Below, piece after piece: positions 5,861-6,975 of a DNA stretch of 6,975 nucleotides (its first letter is position 1; the number at the start of each line of letters is the position of its first letter). The position numbers were made by a program, and so were the translations under genes. The DNA is from Campylobacterales bacterium. Lineage in GTDB: Bacteria; Campylobacterota; Campylobacteria; Campylobacterales; Nitratiruptoraceae. The stretch is from the NCBI GenBank assembly GCA_027068245.1, contig JAMOUF010000229.1, forward strand, positions 1 through 6,975. The letters run 5' to 3'. The notes under the pieces were generated by a model. That model ran no database searches, had not been told where the DNA came from, and saw nothing but the letters and a program-made list of their open reading frames with translations.

Positions 5861-6975
5861 GATAAAAAAGAGTTTTTACAGATTTTTGATTATCTACACC
5901 ATATCCACCATGGCACTGGTGGGTATAGGGGAGTATCTATACTACCGGTTTGCCCTCCACTCCCTCATAGACAGACAGATTAACGTTTTAAACGAGAAAT
6001 CCCACACGCTCGTAAAAAGGATAAAAAGCCTTCATCAAAGCTTTGCCCCCAGGCTCGAATATCCTCATATAAAGGGAGTTCAAAGCGCTCTTTACGACAT
6101 AGAGAAAAACTACATCATCGGAGATTTCAAACCGGCGAATGTGAGATGGGACAAAGAGTTCTGGATAGAGAACGACCGGATATACAAAATCTTTCCCATA
6201 TACCCGCACTATCTGGGAGCCGCATATCTAATTTTGGCAAAACCTTTGGACAAAGAGGCCATTTTGACACTTTACAAACACCTGCTCTACTTTACCCTCT
6301 TCGCTTTGTTAGTTGTGGTTTTGACAGCATATATACTGGGAAAACTCTTTTTAAAACCGGCCCAAAGAAGTATGGAGCTTCTGGACGGTTTTATCAAAGA
6401 TGCGGCGCATGAGCTAAATACCCCCATAAGTACCATCATAACCAATATCGAGCTTTTCAAAGAGCTAAACCCAGGTTTTGGTTCCGACGAGGAACTGAAA
6501 CGCATCGAGCTGGCTTCAAAAAAACTCAACAAAATCTTCAACGACCTGGCCTTTATCCAGCTAAATCACCGGATAAAAAGAGATATCAAACCGGTTAGGG
6601 CCGACAAGACGGTAAAAGAGCGGATTGAATACTTCTCACATCTTCTAAAATCCAAAGATATAAAACTCAATATATATACCGAACCCGTAACGCTTCACAT
6701 AGACCCGGCGGACCTCGAAACCCTCATAGACAACCTGCTCTCAAATGCGATAAAATACAACAAAGAGTCCGGAAACCTGAATATCACCCTGACAAACGAG
6801 CATCTGCTGATAGAGGATACGGGAATAGGTATACACAAGGGGGATTTGGATAAAATAACCAAACGGTTTTTCCGTTCAAAAAGTGCCGAAGGCGGATTTG
6901 GGCTGGGACTTTTCATCGTCCGGGAGCTTTCCGGGCTTTACGGTTTCAAACTGGATATTCAAAGCGATAAAGATA
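5850..6975 (+). CDS. Membrane sensor histidine kinase, C-terminus beyond right edge
   Basis: Sensor kinase partner of the upstream regulator, 375 residues visible and probably only a short stretch missing. A first membrane helix (about 11-32) and a second (about 143-165, LLYFTLFALLVVVLTAYIL) enclose an extracytoplasmic sensor of roughly 110 residues (34-142) containing YDIEKNYIIGDF. No HAMP domain is evident: only about 20 residues separate the second helix from the H-box, where His187 in AAHELNTPIST is the phosphorylation site. The ATP-binding domain shows the N-box (DNLLSNAIKYN, Asn299), G1 box (DTGIGI from Asp323), F-box (KRFFRS, 340-341) and G2 box (GGFGLGLF, 348-355). A TTG start overlaps the regulator gene by 11 nt. 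The frame is open through the right edge. The signal sensed is unknown; CusS- and PhoR-type kinases are distant relatives. Confidence 0.92.
   Translation, partial: MFPEIKKSFYRFLIIYTISTMALVGIGEYLYYRFALHSLIDRQINVLNEKSHTLVKRIKSLHQSFAPRLEYPHIKGVQSALYDIEKNYIIGDFKPANVRWDKEFWIENDRIYKIFPIYPHYLGAAYLILAKPLDKEAILTLYKHLLYFTLFALLVVVLTAYILGKLFLKPAQRSMELLDGFIKDAAHELNTPISTIITNIELFKELNPGFGSDEELKRIELASKKLNKIFNDLAFIQLNHRIKRDIKPVRADKTVKERIEYFSHLLKSKDIKLNIYTEPVTLHIDPADLETLIDNLLSNAIKYNKESGNLNITLTNEHLLIEDTGIGIHKGDLDKITKRFFRSKSAEGGFGLGLFIVRELSGLYGFKLDIQSDKD

Noticed and set aside
1..6975. CRISPR array, insertion sequence, tRNA or phage genes
   Set aside because: No regularly spaced repeats, transposase motifs, terminal inverted repeats or tRNA-like folds were seen.

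Overview
The window looks like a chromosomal segment of a Campylobacterota (Epsilonproteobacteria) bacterium. Three things suggest this: heavy use of ATA for Ile and AGA for Arg at moderate GC, promoters with extended -10 boxes (TGnTATAAT) and no clear -35, and the gene content (a periplasmic di-heme cytochrome c peroxidase, small c-type cytochromes, a solitary rpsU). The style resembles free-living vent or sulfur-oxidising genera more than host-associated Campylobacter or Helicobacter, but genus is not determined.

Layout. On the minus strand, 1-714 is the N-terminal 238 residues of a Tas-like aldo/keto reductase, cut by the left edge, and 766-1782 is a complete di-heme cytochrome c peroxidase. 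A short AT-rich divergent region (about 1783-1933) carries the peroxidase promoter leftward and the rpsU promoter rightward. On the plus strand follow rpsU (1934-2146) with a strong terminator, two overlapping but dissimilar SAM-dependent methyltransferases (2215-2865 and 2843-3496), a small secreted mono-heme cytochrome c (3554-3961), a secreted DUF2202 ferritin-like protein with an N-terminal extension carrying two calcium-loop motifs (4036-5214), and an OmpR-family response regulator (5243-5860). A membrane sensor histidine kinase (from 5850) runs off the right edge a little short of its expected C-terminus.

How they may work together. The peroxidase removes H2O2 in the periplasm with electrons from small c-type cytochromes. 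The cytochrome, the DUF2202 protein and the two-component system are tightly packed in one direction (74 bp, 28 bp, then an 11-nt overlap) and read as an envelope module: two exported redox or metal proteins plus a sensor/regulator pair that may control them. This functional link is inference from order. The points most worth a second look are the multi-domain DUF2202 protein, the shared Gly/Lys tails of the cytochrome and the DUF2202 protein (with a 13-bp identical DNA stretch), a stem-loop straddling the DUF2202 stop codon just before the regulator gene, and a pair of 11-bp-phased GTTAAT repeats upstream of the peroxidase -10 box. I see no CRISPR array, mobile element, tRNA or rRNA.
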